Shown here one piece after another: positions 56,190 through 64,000 of a DNA stretch of 64,000 nt. The DNA is from Streptomyces canus (GTDB lineage Bacteria; Actinomycetota; Actinomycetes; Streptomycetales; Streptomycetaceae). Location: the NCBI RefSeq assembly GCF_030816965.1, contig NZ_JAUSYQ010000002.1, forward strand, positions 3,257,001 through 3,321,000. Reading direction: 5' to 3'. The notes beneath the pieces are model-generated. The model ran no database searches and was not told the origin of the DNA. It was given only the letters and a program-made list of their open reading frames with translations. The stretch's first letter is position 1. Each line of letters starts with the position of its first letter. Made by a program: the position numbers and the translations under genes.

Positions 56190-57505
56190 GGCCGCCGCCA
56201 CTGCGGCGGGACGTCTGCGTGGGAGACCTTGCGGACTCGCTCCTGCGACGGCTTGTCGGCGGACGCGGCCGCGCGCGGCAGGGCGTCGTCCGCGGAGGAA
56301 TCCCTGCGGGCTCGCTCCGGCGGCGGGACGTCCACGGAGGAAAGTGAACGCTCGTGGAGCCGCTTCCCCGTCTCGCGGATCGTGGCCGCCACGATCCGCG
56401 CGGCCAGTTCCACCTCCGCCAGGTCCACCGATTCGGCCGCCGCGTGGGCGTCCGTCACCGAGCCGGGCCCGAAGACCACCGACGGGATCCCGGCCCGGGC
56501 CAGTTTGCTGGCGTCCGTACCGAAAGGCATGCCCTGGAGGTCGCGGGGCCGGCCGTGGGCGGCGAGGGCATCGCACAGTGCGGTGACGACAGGGATGTCG
56601 GGCGGGGTGTCCAGGGCCGGGTCGACGGTGAACGGAGGGTCCACCTCGGTGCCGAGGGCGGTGAGTTCGTCGCGCTCCTGCTGCCAGACGACTTCCGGGT
56701 CCTCGCCGGGCAGCGTGCGGCGGTCGATGTCCACCTCGCAGCTGCCCGGGATGGTGTTGGGGCCCGTGCCGCCGCGGACCCGGGTGACCGAACGGGTGGC
56801 GGCTCCCAGGAGCGGGTGCGGTGCCACGGCCAGGCGCGTGGCGGCGAGGTGGGCGATGACGGGGGCCATCAGCGAGATCGCGTTGACCGCCTCCTCGGGG
56901 CGCGAGCTGTGCCCTGGCCGGCCCGTGGTGCGCACGGTGTAGCGCACGACGCCCTTGTGGGCGGTGGCCGGCACCAGTCCGGTGGGCTCGCCGACCAGCG
57001 CGCCGACGACACGGCGGTCGGCCAGCGTTTCGAGCAGGTGCAGGACACCCCGGTAGGCGTGTTCCTCGTCGCAGACCCCGGCCAGCACCACAGTGAGCGG
57101 GGGCGGCCCGCCACGGGCGAGTTCGGCGGCGGCCAGCATGAACGCGGCGAGCGGCCCCTTGGCGTCGCAGGCACCCCGACCGTACAGCCGGCCGTCGCGG
57201 ACCTCGCCGTCGTGGGGCGGGACCGTCATGCCGTCCGTCTCGACCGTGTCGAGGTGCGATTCGAGGAGCACGACCGCCGGGTCCCGGCCGGGAATGACGG
57301 CCACCACGTTGCACCGTCCCGGTAGTACTTCGTGCAGTTCGGCCCGTACGCCGTGCCGGCCCAGCCAGTCCCGTACACGGGCGGCCACCGCCGTCTCTCC
57401 CCCGTCGCCCGGCGCGCCCCGTGGGTTCACGCTGGGGATGCGTACGAGATCGCGGACGATGTCCCGTACAGCGTCGGCCGCGTCCTGGGACGCCGGGGAC
57501 GTCAT
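56180..57505 (-). CDS. M20-family metallohydrolase (ArgE/DapE-type)
   Basis: A 441-residue zinc amidohydrolase. Metal and catalytic motifs: LLESHLDTVETDG (His and catalytic Asp), YGRGACDAKG (bridging Asp), GVCDEEHAYRG (general-base Glu pair), GEPTGLVP and FGTDASKLARAGI. The dimerisation domain has PGHSSRPEEAVNA and GGTGPNTIPGSCEVDIDRR. It should deacylate or hydrolyse an N-acyl amino acid or amide. About 45 extra C-terminal residues (VPPPERARRDSSADDALPR) are disordered and Arg/Ser-rich, unlike the family. ATG 57505 overlaps the permease stop; its end overlaps the next gene by 10 bp. Confidence 0.88.
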   Translation of the reverse strand: MTSPASQDAADAVRDIVRDLVRIPSVNPRGAPGDGGETAVAARVRDWLGRHGVRAELHEVLPGRCNVVAVIPGRDPAVVLLESHLDTVETDGMTVPPHDGEVRDGRLYGRGACDAKGPLAAFMLAAAELARGGPPPLTVVLAGVCDEEHAYRGVLHLLETLADRRVVGALVGEPTGLVPATAHKGVVRYTVRTTGRPGHSSRPEEAVNAISLMAPVIAHLAATRLAVAPHPLLGAATRSVTRVRGGTGPNTIPGSCEVDIDRRTLPGEDPEVVWQQERDELTALGTEVDPPFTVDPALDTPPDIPVVTALCDALAAHGRPRDLQGMPFGTDASKLARAGIPSVVFGPGSVTDAHAAAESVDLAEVELAARIVAATIRETGKRLHERSLSSVDVPPPERARRDSSADDALPRAAASADKPSQERVRKVSHADVPPQWRRPCN

Positions 57506-58467
57506 GTCCTGCGCTCCCTCGCATAGACCAGCAACAGGCCGATGATCAGTACGCCGAGGACGACCTGGCGGACGCCCTCCGAGAGGTTCCAGGAGATCAG
57601 CAGCGCGGTCAGCAGGGTGAGCAGCAGGGCGCCGCCGACCGTGCCGAGGAGGTGGCCCCGGCCACCGAGGATGGAGGTGCCGCCGAGCACGACGGAGGCG
57701 ATGGACAGGAGCTGGTACGGATTGCCCATCGTCAGCGAGCTGGTTCCGGTGAAGCCGAGCAGGACCAGTCCGGCCACTCCGGCGAGCAGCGCGCAGGACA
57801 CGTACGCGGTGAACGCCGTCGCGCCGAGCGGCACTCCGGAGGCGCGGGCCGCGTGCTCGCCGGCGCCGAGCGCGAACGCGTACCGGCCGGTGCGGGACAG
57901 GTGCAGCAGCCAGCCGGCGACGGCCGTGACGACCAGCCACAGCACGAACGCCCAGGGCACCCCCAGCAGTCGGCCGTTGGCGAGAGAGTCGAGCAGGGGC
58001 AGGTGGGCCGAACTGGGTGAGCCGTCGGTGTACACGAGCAGGGCGCCGGACAGGATGGTGCCGGTGGCGAGGGTCATCACCATCGGCGGCACCCGCAGCC
58101 ACACCACACCGCCCGCGTTCACGGCGCCCACCAGCGCGCTCAGCGCCAGTGCCGCCATGATTCCGCTCACGCCGCCGCCCGTACCGGAGGCGACCTTGGC
58201 GCAGACGACCGCGGACAGGGCGACCACGCCGGACACCGACAGGTCGATACCGCTCATGATCACGACGAGGGTCTGGCCGACCGCGACGATGCCCAGGAAC
58301 GACGCCGTCTGCACCAGGTAGCGGACGTTGGAGACGCTGTCGAAGCCGTCCGCGAACAGGATCGCCGCGAGCCAGGTGACGCCGAGGACGCCGAACGCCC
58401 AGGCCGCGCGGCTGCCGCGCAGCGCGACGACCGCATCCCTGCGGATCGTGCCCGTCACGCCGGTCAT
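57502..58467 (-). CDS. ABC importer permease 2 (ribose-type)
   Basis: A 321-residue membrane subunit of the RbsC/BPD-transp-2 family with about nine helices. IVAVGQTLVVIMSGIDLSVS is the conserved permease start region, and LLSIASVVLGGTSILGGRGH the conserved cytoplasmic loop touching the ATPase. ATG 58467 overlaps the stop of permease 1, and its own stop overlaps the M20 ATG. Two different permeases imply a heterodimeric channel. Confidence 0.9.
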   Translation of the reverse strand: MTGVTGTIRRDAVVALRGSRAAWAFGVLGVTWLAAILFADGFDSVSNVRYLVQTASFLGIVAVGQTLVVIMSGIDLSVSGVVALSAVVCAKVASGTGGGVSGIMAALALSALVGAVNAGGVVWLRVPPMVMTLATGTILSGALLVYTDGSPSSAHLPLLDSLANGRLLGVPWAFVLWLVVTAVAGWLLHLSRTGRYAFALGAGEHAARASGVPLGATAFTAYVSCALLAGVAGLVLLGFTGTSSLTMGNPYQLLSIASVVLGGTSILGGRGHLLGTVGGALLLTLLTALLISWNLSEGVRQVVLGVLIIGLLLVYARERRT

Positions 58468-59417
58468 ACGGCGGCCTCCCGAGTGAGGTACGTCTTCAGG
58501 GCGAGCGCCACCACGAGGATCACTCCTTGCACGATGAGCTGGTAGAAGGGCGAGATCCCGGTGAACAGCAGCAGGTTGGTGAGCAGACCGATGACCAGCG
58601 CGCCCAGGACGGTGCCGCGCATCCGGCCGACCCCGCCGAAGAAGCTGATGCCGCCGAGTACGCACGCGGCGATCGAGTTGAGCGTGTACGGCGTGCCGAT
58701 GGTGGGATCCGCCGAGCCGGTCTGCACGGCCAGCCCGATCCCGGCGAGTCCGGTGAACGCGCCCGCCAGCGCGTACCCGGCGATCTTCGTACCGCGGGTG
58801 TGCAGACCACTGGCGTAGGCGCCGTGTTCGTTGCCGCCGACGGCGTAGAGGGCGAGCCCGTGGCGGGTGGTGCGCAGCACCTTCCATGCGGCGAGCACGA
58901 GGGTGATGGCCAAGGCGGGTACCGCGAGGCCGTTCCAGCCGTTGTTGTACGCGTTCACCAGTCCGCCCGGGACATGTCCGCCGGGCTGCGGCAGGACGAT
59001 CAGGGTGACGCCGCTCCACAGGAACGACGCGGCGAGCGTCACGACGATCGGGGGCAGACCGGCGTACGCCACGAGTGTTCCGTTGGCCGCGCCGGCCGCG
59101 ACGGCCGCGCACAGGGCGGCGACGACCGCGGTCACGACGCCGCCCGCGCTGTGTGCGTCGTAGGTGGCGAACACGGCCATGGCGAGCCCGAGTACGGCGC
59201 CCAGAGAGAGGTCGATCCCCCCGAGCAGCATCACGGTCGTCTGCCCCGCGGCGGCCAGGATCAGCGGCAGGAACTGCGCGGAGAGGATGGTGACGGAGGC
59301 GGGGCTGAGCAGGCTGGAGTCGTAGTGCTGGTAGGCCACGAGCACCGCCAGCAGGAGGACGAGCAGTCCCACGAGGTCGGTGTTTCCGCGGGCGGCCGAC
59401 GTGATCCGTTCACGCAT
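58464..59417 (-). CDS. ABC importer permease 1 (ribose-type)
   Basis: A 317-residue membrane subunit of the same family. AAAGQTTVMLLGGIDLSLGA and LNSIAACVLGGISFFGGVGR are the two family motifs. ATG 59417 lies inside the end of the ATPase gene (8-bp overlap). It pairs with the permease encoded next, and works with the duplicated ATPase and the lipoprotein binding protein. Confidence 0.9.
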   Translation of the reverse strand: MRERITSAARGNTDLVGLLVLLLAVLVAYQHYDSSLLSPASVTILSAQFLPLILAAAGQTTVMLLGGIDLSLGAVLGLAMAVFATYDAHSAGGVVTAVVAALCAAVAAGAANGTLVAYAGLPPIVVTLAASFLWSGVTLIVLPQPGGHVPGGLVNAYNNGWNGLAVPALAITLVLAAWKVLRTTRHGLALYAVGGNEHGAYASGLHTRGTKIAGYALAGAFTGLAGIGLAVQTGSADPTIGTPYTLNSIAACVLGGISFFGGVGRMRGTVLGALVIGLLTNLLLFTGISPFYQLIVQGVILVVALALKTYLTREAAV

Positions 59418-61038
59418 GGGTCACACTCCCGGGCTCTGTCTTCGGGTCCGAATCCGAAACCGGGTCGAGGCCCGGGTCCGGGTCCGAAACCAGGTCGAGG
59501 TCCGGGTCCAGGTCGGGCGGCACGTTCGCGGCCAGGTCCGTGGCCGTGCCCATCACCGAGGCCCGTACGAGGCGTTCCTCCGTCAGGGCCGGGCCCGCGA
59601 GGCGGTCCACGATCGTGCCCTCGTACTGCACCGCGACCTCGTCGCAGAGGCCGACCAGTTCCATGGTGTCTCCCGAGGTGACCAGCACGGCCAGGCCGTC
59701 ATCGGCGAGGCGGCGCAGCAGGTGGTAGATCTCGCGTTTGGTGCCGATGTCGATGCCCCGCGTGGGTTCGGCGAGCAGCAGGACCCGGGGGCCGGTCGGC
59801 AGCCACTTGGCCAGCGCCACCTTCTGCTGGTTGCCGCCCGACAGGCGGCGGGCCTCCTGCGCCGGCGACGCGGCCTTGACCTGCAACCGCTCGATCAGTT
59901 CGCCCACCAGCCGCGTCTCGGCGGCTCGGTCGACGGTCGTGAGACGGCGACCCGGGGCGAGGGTGCGCAGGCTGGGCAGGGCGAGGTTGTCGCGGACGCT
60001 GCGCGCGGTGTGCACGCCCTCGGTCTTGCGGTCCTCGGGGACGTAGGCGATGCCGTGCCGGATCGCGTCACGCGGAGACCGCAGCCGTACCGGCCGCCCG
60101 TCGAGCGTGACCTGTCCCGTGTGGCGGGCCAGGCCGAACAGGGCACGCAGCACCTCGCGCTGGCCCTGGCCCTGTAGTCCACCGAGGCCGAGGATGCGGC
60201 CGGGAACCAGGTCCAGGTCGACGGCGGAGCACGCGCCGGCGACGGTGAGGTCACGGGCCCGGAGCAGGGGCTCACCGGTGGGCTCGGTCGCCTTCTCCGG
60301 GAAGAGGGCCGCGAGTTCACGCCCCACCATCAGCCGCACGATGTCGTCGTGGTCGGTCCGTTCCCGTTCCCGTGTCGCCATCACCGCCCCGTCCTTCAGC
60401 ACGGTCAACCGGTCGCTGACGGCGAAGAGTTCGGCCATGCGGTGGCTGACGAATATCACTGAGCCGCCGTGTTCGCGCAGTTCACGCACGACCCGGAAGA
60501 CGGCGCCGACCTGTTCCTCGTCGAGTGCCGAGGTCGCCTCGTCGAGGATCAGCAGGCGCGGTTCGCCGGCCAGCGCCTTTGCCAGTTCGACCAGTTGCTG
60601 ACGGCCGAGCGACAGGCGACCGGCCCGGGTGCGCGGGTCGACGTCCAGGCCGACCCGCTCCAGCAGGGGAAGGGCCCGCGCCGCGAGGTCGCGGGCCCGC
60701 ACCAGGCCCCGCCGACTGGGCCAGGCGCCGAGAAAGATGTTCTCCGCGACGCTCTGGTGCGGGTTGAGACTCAACTCCTGGTGGACGGAGCCGATCCCGG
60801 CGGCCCGGGCGCGGTGGGGAGACCACGCCCGGGTGACGGGAGCGCCGTCGTGGACGACCCGGCCGGAGTCGGGCGTCAGCAGCCCGGTGACGAGAGAGAG
60901 CACGGTGGACTTGCCGGCCCCGTTCTCACCGACGAGCGCCAGGACCTCTCCGGGCTCGACGGTGAAGCTCACCTCCCGCAACACCTGGTTCCCGGCGAAG
61001 GACTTGGACAGCTCTTCCACGCTCAGCAACGGCGCCAT
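59410..61038 (-). CDS. ABC importer ATPase with two nucleotide-binding domains (RbsA-type)
   Basis: A 542-residue tandem ATPase. Domain one: Walker A GENGAGKST, signature LSLGRQQLVELAKAL, Walker B LLILDEATSALD. Domain two: GLGGLQGQGQREVLRALFG in place of a classical Walker A, signature RRLSGGNQQKVALAKWL and LLLAEPTRGIDIGTK. The degenerate second P-loop is normal for RbsA-type proteins. The last ~30 residues are an unusual acidic Asp-Pro repeat (DPDLDLVSDPDPGLDPVSD) encoded by short tandem repeats at 59440-59520. ATG 61038 is 2 bp after the binding-protein stop. Confidence 0.9.
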   Translation of the reverse strand: MAPLLSVEELSKSFAGNQVLREVSFTVEPGEVLALVGENGAGKSTVLSLVTGLLTPDSGRVVHDGAPVTRAWSPHRARAAGIGSVHQELSLNPHQSVAENIFLGAWPSRRGLVRARDLAARALPLLERVGLDVDPRTRAGRLSLGRQQLVELAKALAGEPRLLILDEATSALDEEQVGAVFRVVRELREHGGSVIFVSHRMAELFAVSDRLTVLKDGAVMATRERERTDHDDIVRLMVGRELAALFPEKATEPTGEPLLRARDLTVAGACSAVDLDLVPGRILGLGGLQGQGQREVLRALFGLARHTGQVTLDGRPVRLRSPRDAIRHGIAYVPEDRKTEGVHTARSVRDNLALPSLRTLAPGRRLTTVDRAAETRLVGELIERLQVKAASPAQEARRLSGGNQQKVALAKWLPTGPRVLLLAEPTRGIDIGTKREIYHLLRRLADDGLAVLVTSGDTMELVGLCDEVAVQYEGTIVDRLAGPALTEERLVRASVMGTATDLAANVPPDLDPDLDLVSDPDPGLDPVSDSDPKTEPGSVTHA

Positions 61039-61040
61039 GG

Positions 61041-62108
61041 TCACTTTCCGATGAGCTTGTCGATCTCGGACTGCGGCAGGTCGTTGATCGGGTACGAGTC
61101 GTCCGGCTGGTCGGGCTTCACGTAGTCGGCCAGGTTCTTGTCGGTGATCTCGGGGAGCGGGACGGTGATGTCCTGCGGGACGGACACGCCCTCGCGCTTG
61201 GCGACCGCCGCCTCCAGGGCGATGACCGCGAGGTAGTTGGGCTGGGCGGTGGCGATGGATGAGAAGCCGGCCTTCTGGTGGGAGCGCCACATCTTCAGGA
61301 AGCCGTTGTAGTTCTCGCCGGTGACGGGAACGAGCTTCTTGTCCTGCTTGACCAGTGTCTGCAGCGCGGCCGCCGACAGCGCGCCGCCCTGTGAGAAGAC
61401 GCCGTCGATGTCCGGGTGCGCGGAGTAGGCGGAGGCGAAGGCCTGGGCGGCGGGGGCGAGGTTGTACTCGCTGTGCACGTTGCTGACGATCTTGATGTCG
61501 GGGTACTTCTTGAAGACGGCCGCGGCGCCGGCCCAACGGTCCTCGCTCACGGCCACGCCGGCCGGGCCGTTCATGGCGATGACGGTGCCCTTGCCCTTCA
61601 GCTTGTCCGCCAGCCAGGTGGCCATCATCGAGCCCCACGCCTTCTGGTCGGTGCCGACTCTGATGACCTTCGTGCTGGTCGGCAGGGAGTCGAAGGCCAC
61701 CACGGTGATGCCGGCCGCGACGGCCTGCTCGAGTGCCGGGTTCAGCGCCGTGGAGGAGCCGGCGTCGACGATGATCACGTCGTACTTCTGCTGGATCATG
61801 GCGCGGATCTGCGCGATCTGCTGCGAGGTGTCGCCGTTGGCGTTCAAGGTCTTGAACGAGCTGACCTTGCCCGCCGACTTCAGCTTGGTGACGTCGCCTT
61901 CCATCATCTTCAGGGTCTGCTGCATCCACGACGGGGTCAGGTAGATGGTCGACCAGCCGACCTTGAGGTCCTTGGCCGCCGCCGGGGAGGCACTCGAGCC
62001 GCTCTTGGCGGTGGAGCTGTCGGACTGGACGTCGCACGCGCTGATGCCGGCCAGCGCGCACAGGGAGGCTGCGACTGCCACCGCACCGCGTACAGAACCT
62101 GCGTTCAT
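61041..62108 (-). CDS. Substrate-binding lipoprotein of a ribose-type ABC importer
   Basis: A 355-residue lipoprotein. LCALAGISAC gives a lipobox with Cys25, so the mature protein is membrane-anchored outside the cell. The periplasmic-binding-protein type I fold is seen in KVGWSTIYLTPSWMQQTLKM, QQIAQIRAMIQQKYDVIIVD, GITVVAFDSLPTSTKVIRVG and DGVFSQGGALSAAALQTLV. Relatives bind sugars or other small polar compounds; the ligand here is unknown. It is the first gene of the operon, starting at ATG 62108 with GGAGCT six bases upstream. Confidence 0.9.
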   Translation of the reverse strand: MNAGSVRGAVAVAASLCALAGISACDVQSDSSTAKSGSSASPAAAKDLKVGWSTIYLTPSWMQQTLKMMEGDVTKLKSAGKVSSFKTLNANGDTSQQIAQIRAMIQQKYDVIIVDAGSSTALNPALEQAVAAGITVVAFDSLPTSTKVIRVGTDQKAWGSMMATWLADKLKGKGTVIAMNGPAGVAVSEDRWAGAAAVFKKYPDIKIVSNVHSEYNLAPAAQAFASAYSAHPDIDGVFSQGGALSAAALQTLVKQDKKLVPVTGENYNGFLKMWRSHQKAGFSSIATAQPNYLAVIALEAAVAKREGVSVPQDITVPLPEITDKNLADYVKPDQPDDSYPINDLPQSEIDKLIGK

Positions 62109-62301
62109 GGAAGCTCCTCAGTTCGTTCGGGAGACCCAGGCCAGACCGAGTGGCCGGGTGTTGGTGAGGTCGGGAGCGGTCTTTCGCGAGGCCCGCGGCG
62201 CCGGAACAGCGGCGTTCCGGCCGGTGGGGGGCGCTTTGCCCGATGAGGACCGTTGTGTTGAGACGGCAATGTAGGAGGTGCGCGCGGCCCGGCACCACGT
62301 C

Positions 62302-62325
62302 TGCAACACTAAATTTCGCATTGCA
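62302..62325. promoter_or_regulatory. Candidate IclR operator upstream of the ABC operon
   Basis: A 24-bp imperfect dyad runs from TGCAA (62302) to TTGCA (62325) around the central palindrome AAATTT. It is AT-rich in an otherwise GC-rich leader, 194 bp before the binding-protein start. IclR proteins typically bind such 14-24 bp dyads. Confidence 0.45.
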
Positions 62326-62823
62326 CAACATGGCCGCTCGGAGGGCTGCGACGGCGGTTGGTCACCGCAGTGCCTGGGCGAACACCGAACCTCGTCAGCG
62401 TCAAAACGTCGGACGGCAGGACGGCCTACGTGACGGTGCCGTTCGACGCGGCCGACCTTCCTGGTCGACATGCCGGTTCAGACAGGGCCCCTTCGGTCCC
62501 CTCCCGTATCCCTGGCATCCACCCGACGTACCTCCCGCCCTGACGGACCAGGATGGCAACGGGTCCGTCGGCCACTTCAACGGCTCTAGGTACACGATCA
62601 ACGTCACCCGCGACGGCGATGGCCGGTAGAACTTCTACGACGGCGACGGCGACGCGCGACTCGCCGGTTACGACTACCGGACCCGCAGCTGGCCCCGCGC
62701 CCTGGGGCCGAGTGCGCCATGCCCGCCCCCGGGAGGGCGGGCACACCCCGGCGTCGGCGCGACCGACCATGACCCCCGCGCGAAATGTAAGGAGCCCAGC
62801 CATTCGTCCGTGAGGAGCTTCGT
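62326..62823. other. Gene-poor region with possible pseudogene
   Basis: No intact gene. A plus-strand frame reads GSVGHFNGSRYTINVTRDGD, hits TAG at 62627-62629, then continues in frame as NFYDGDGDARLAGYDYRTRS. The Asp/Gly-rich text on both sides of the stop looks like an exported repeat protein broken by a nonsense codon, but the family is not clear. Confidence 0.35.
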
Positions 62824-63087
62824 ATGGAGACCGACTCCGAGGCGGAGGGCCTGACGGCCGGGCTGATCCGGATCGTCGAGGCGGCTCGATCCCGCGCACC
62901 CGAGGCGCGCGCAGCCCTGGTCGACGACGTGACCTGCTCGGTGACGACACCAGGCCGGGAGCTGCCACACCCTCGGGCGATGCCGATGTTGCAGCTTTCG
63001 GGACGGTCCCGCACGACGGAACCGTCACCCTCGTGTGCGAGAGCCGTAACAGTCCTTGCGGGAGGCGTGAATCCGAAGCCAGGGTGA
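62824..63087 (+). CDS. Short hypothetical protein, doubtful
   Basis: ATG 62824 with GAGGAG six bases upstream opens 87 codons. The first 45 residues (METDSEAEGLTAGLIRIVEA onward) look like a normal soluble protein; the rest is Arg/Ser/Pro-rich. A different frame over the last part reads DADVAAFGTVPHDGTVTLVC, which looks more natural, so a frameshift near 62965 is possible. Confidence 0.35.
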   Translation: METDSEAEGLTAGLIRIVEAARSRAPEARAALVDDVTCSVTTPGRELPHPRAMPMLQLSGRSRTTEPSPSCARAVTVLAGGVNPKPG

Positions 63088-63137
63088 GCATCCTGTCAAG
63101 ACCAATCCCAGTACGTCAGCAGCCACGGGGGCTCACG

Positions 63138-63833
63138 ATGCGCATTTTCCGCAAGACCACCCACGCCCGGACGCTTGGCACCCTTGGCCTCACCGCCGCC
63201 GCACTCCTGACCGCCACGGCCTGCCAGCCGAGCGACGACAAGGCCGGCGCCACCCCGCCGTCGAAATCCTCCACCTCCCCTTCCGTCTCCGCGTCCACGT
63301 CGGCTGTCCCCTCGACCTCCGCGCCGTCCTCTGCCGAGTCTTCCGCGCCGGGCCGTCCGGGCGAGGCCGCGGACGACCCCACGGGCATCGACGGCAACTG
63401 CCCCGACGACGACACCGACGTCAAGGTGGAGTGGGCCGTGCCCCCCACGAAGGACGACTCGAAGCTCCTGCTGACCGTCACCAACACCGGCACCAAGGCG
63501 TGCAAGCTGCGGACCTATCCGGTACTCTGACTGGAGGACGGCGACGGCCGGCTCGTGGCGGTCTTCGAGAACTCCAAGCCGCAGACCGAGGTGACTCTCG
63601 CACCCGGCAAGGAGGCGTACGCGGGTCTGCTCCTGCGCCAGAGCAACGACGACGTGAGCACCCTCGTGAAGAACTTGGCGCTCGCCCCGCACGGTCAGAG
63701 CCCCGACACCAACACGGGCGAGGGTGTACTCCTGGAGCTGCCGAAGGGCGGCGTGCGCATGGACGACAAGGCCCGCGTGACGTATTGGAACAGCAGTTCG
63801 GAGGCTGCCGTGTCGCCCCTGTTCGCCCACTGA
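63138..63833 (+). pseudogene. DUF4232-type lipoprotein gene interrupted by an in-frame TGA
   Basis: ATG 63138 starts a lipoprotein: signal with lipobox LLTATAC, a long Ser/Thr/Ala linker, then the DUF4232-like domain (VEWAVPPTKDDSKLLLTVTN; TGTKACKLRTYPVL). TGA 63528-63530 follows Leu130, but the same frame continues without other stops as LEDGDGRLVAVFENSKPQTE to KARVTYWNSSSEAAVSPLFA and a TGA at 63833. The family usually has a residue such as Arg or Ser here, and CGA to TGA is a single transition. So the gene is either a recent nonsense pseudogene or subject to readthrough. Confidence 0.75.
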
Positions 63834-63878
63834 CGGGGCCGCCGGACGCCGGCTGCCCCGCGGCCTGCCACCGCGTTC

Positions 63879-63907
63879 GAGGGGCCCCGGGGATCCCGGG
63901 GCCCCTC
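63879..63907. terminator. Strong hairpin terminator
   Basis: GAGGGGCCCCGGG and CCCGGGGCCCCTC form a perfect 13-bp stem with a three-base loop, 45 bp after the lipoprotein gene's final stop. Confidence 0.8.
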
Positions 63908-64000
63908 ACAAGCAGTCACACGGTTCGCTCTCGGCCCGGCCGGTGCCGGCCGGCGCCTCCACCAGGGTCGGCTTGGGGCGACGGCGGCACCCCACTCGAG

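Overview
The window is high-GC DNA typical of a Streptomyces chromosome. The signs are third-position G/C codon usage, an FxSxx-COOH (fxsC/fxsT) locus, a SARP/AfsR regulator carrying a rare TTA leucine codon, LAL-type LuxR, STAS-ANTAR and MEDS/anti-sigma regulators, ALF-repeat and FG-GAP secreted proteins, and many exported hydrolases. No rRNA, tRNA, CRISPR array or intact insertion sequence was seen. The mix of regulators, secreted enzymes and decayed genes looks like an accessory or arm region.

Layout. (1) 1-5.4 kb: TIR protein FxsC and the giant ParA/TIR/NB-ARC/TPR protein FxsT, translationally coupled. They are followed by a GC-rich repeat tract holding a stray copy of an fxsT TPR segment. 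(2) 5.8-10.5 kb: alpha/beta hydrolase, MEDS-anti-sigma kinase and STAS-ANTAR regulator (divergent pair), a 121-bp tandem duplication with an acyl-CoA synthetase remnant, and a small conserved-looking protein. (3) 10.6-17 kb: APC permease, LAL regulator, secreted sedolisin with a strong terminator. (4) 17-26.5 kb: GT-B-like protein and partner, NB-ARC/TPR ATPase, divergent SARP-NB-ARC-TPR regulator with a TTA codon, a 50-residue secreted peptide, and a small protein sharing an amyloid-like motif with the ATPase. A broken vapBC pair and other debris follow. (5) 26.6-35 kb: catalytically dead trypsin-fold/FG-GAP protein, small exported protein, 29-residue peptide candidate, Tat-exported ALF-repeat toxin-like protein, NucA/NucB-type nuclease-like protein and a DUF6461-like protein. 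(6) 35-44.8 kb: transposase remnant, GH59 glycosidase, LysR and D-amino-acid oxidase divergent pair with a clear operator, then two secreted esterases (one cutinase-like with a discoidin domain). (7) 44.9-49.8 kb: CitMHS transporter divergent from LysR, class III CoA-transferase and CitE/HpcH lyase; this set would import, CoA-activate and cleave a small di- or tricarboxylate. (8) 50-53 kb: two-subunit molybdenum hydroxylase. (9) 53.3-62.1 kb: one long minus-strand operon of ribose-type ABC importer (binding protein, ATPase, two permeases), M20 hydrolase, metallo-beta-lactamase-fold hydrolase, IclR regulator and an alanine-rich protein. A dyad upstream of it could be the operator. (10) 62.3-64 kb: debris and a DUF4232-type lipoprotein gene broken by an in-frame TGA.

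The most unusual region is 17-25.4 kb. Two proteins of unrelated architecture flank a bldA-type (TTA) SARP regulator and a tiny secreted peptide, and they share a glycine-rich GPxxQxRDxHG motif. This resembles bacterial amyloid signalling motifs that pair NLR-like ATPases with effectors. All functions come from reading the sequence by eye; no database search was run.
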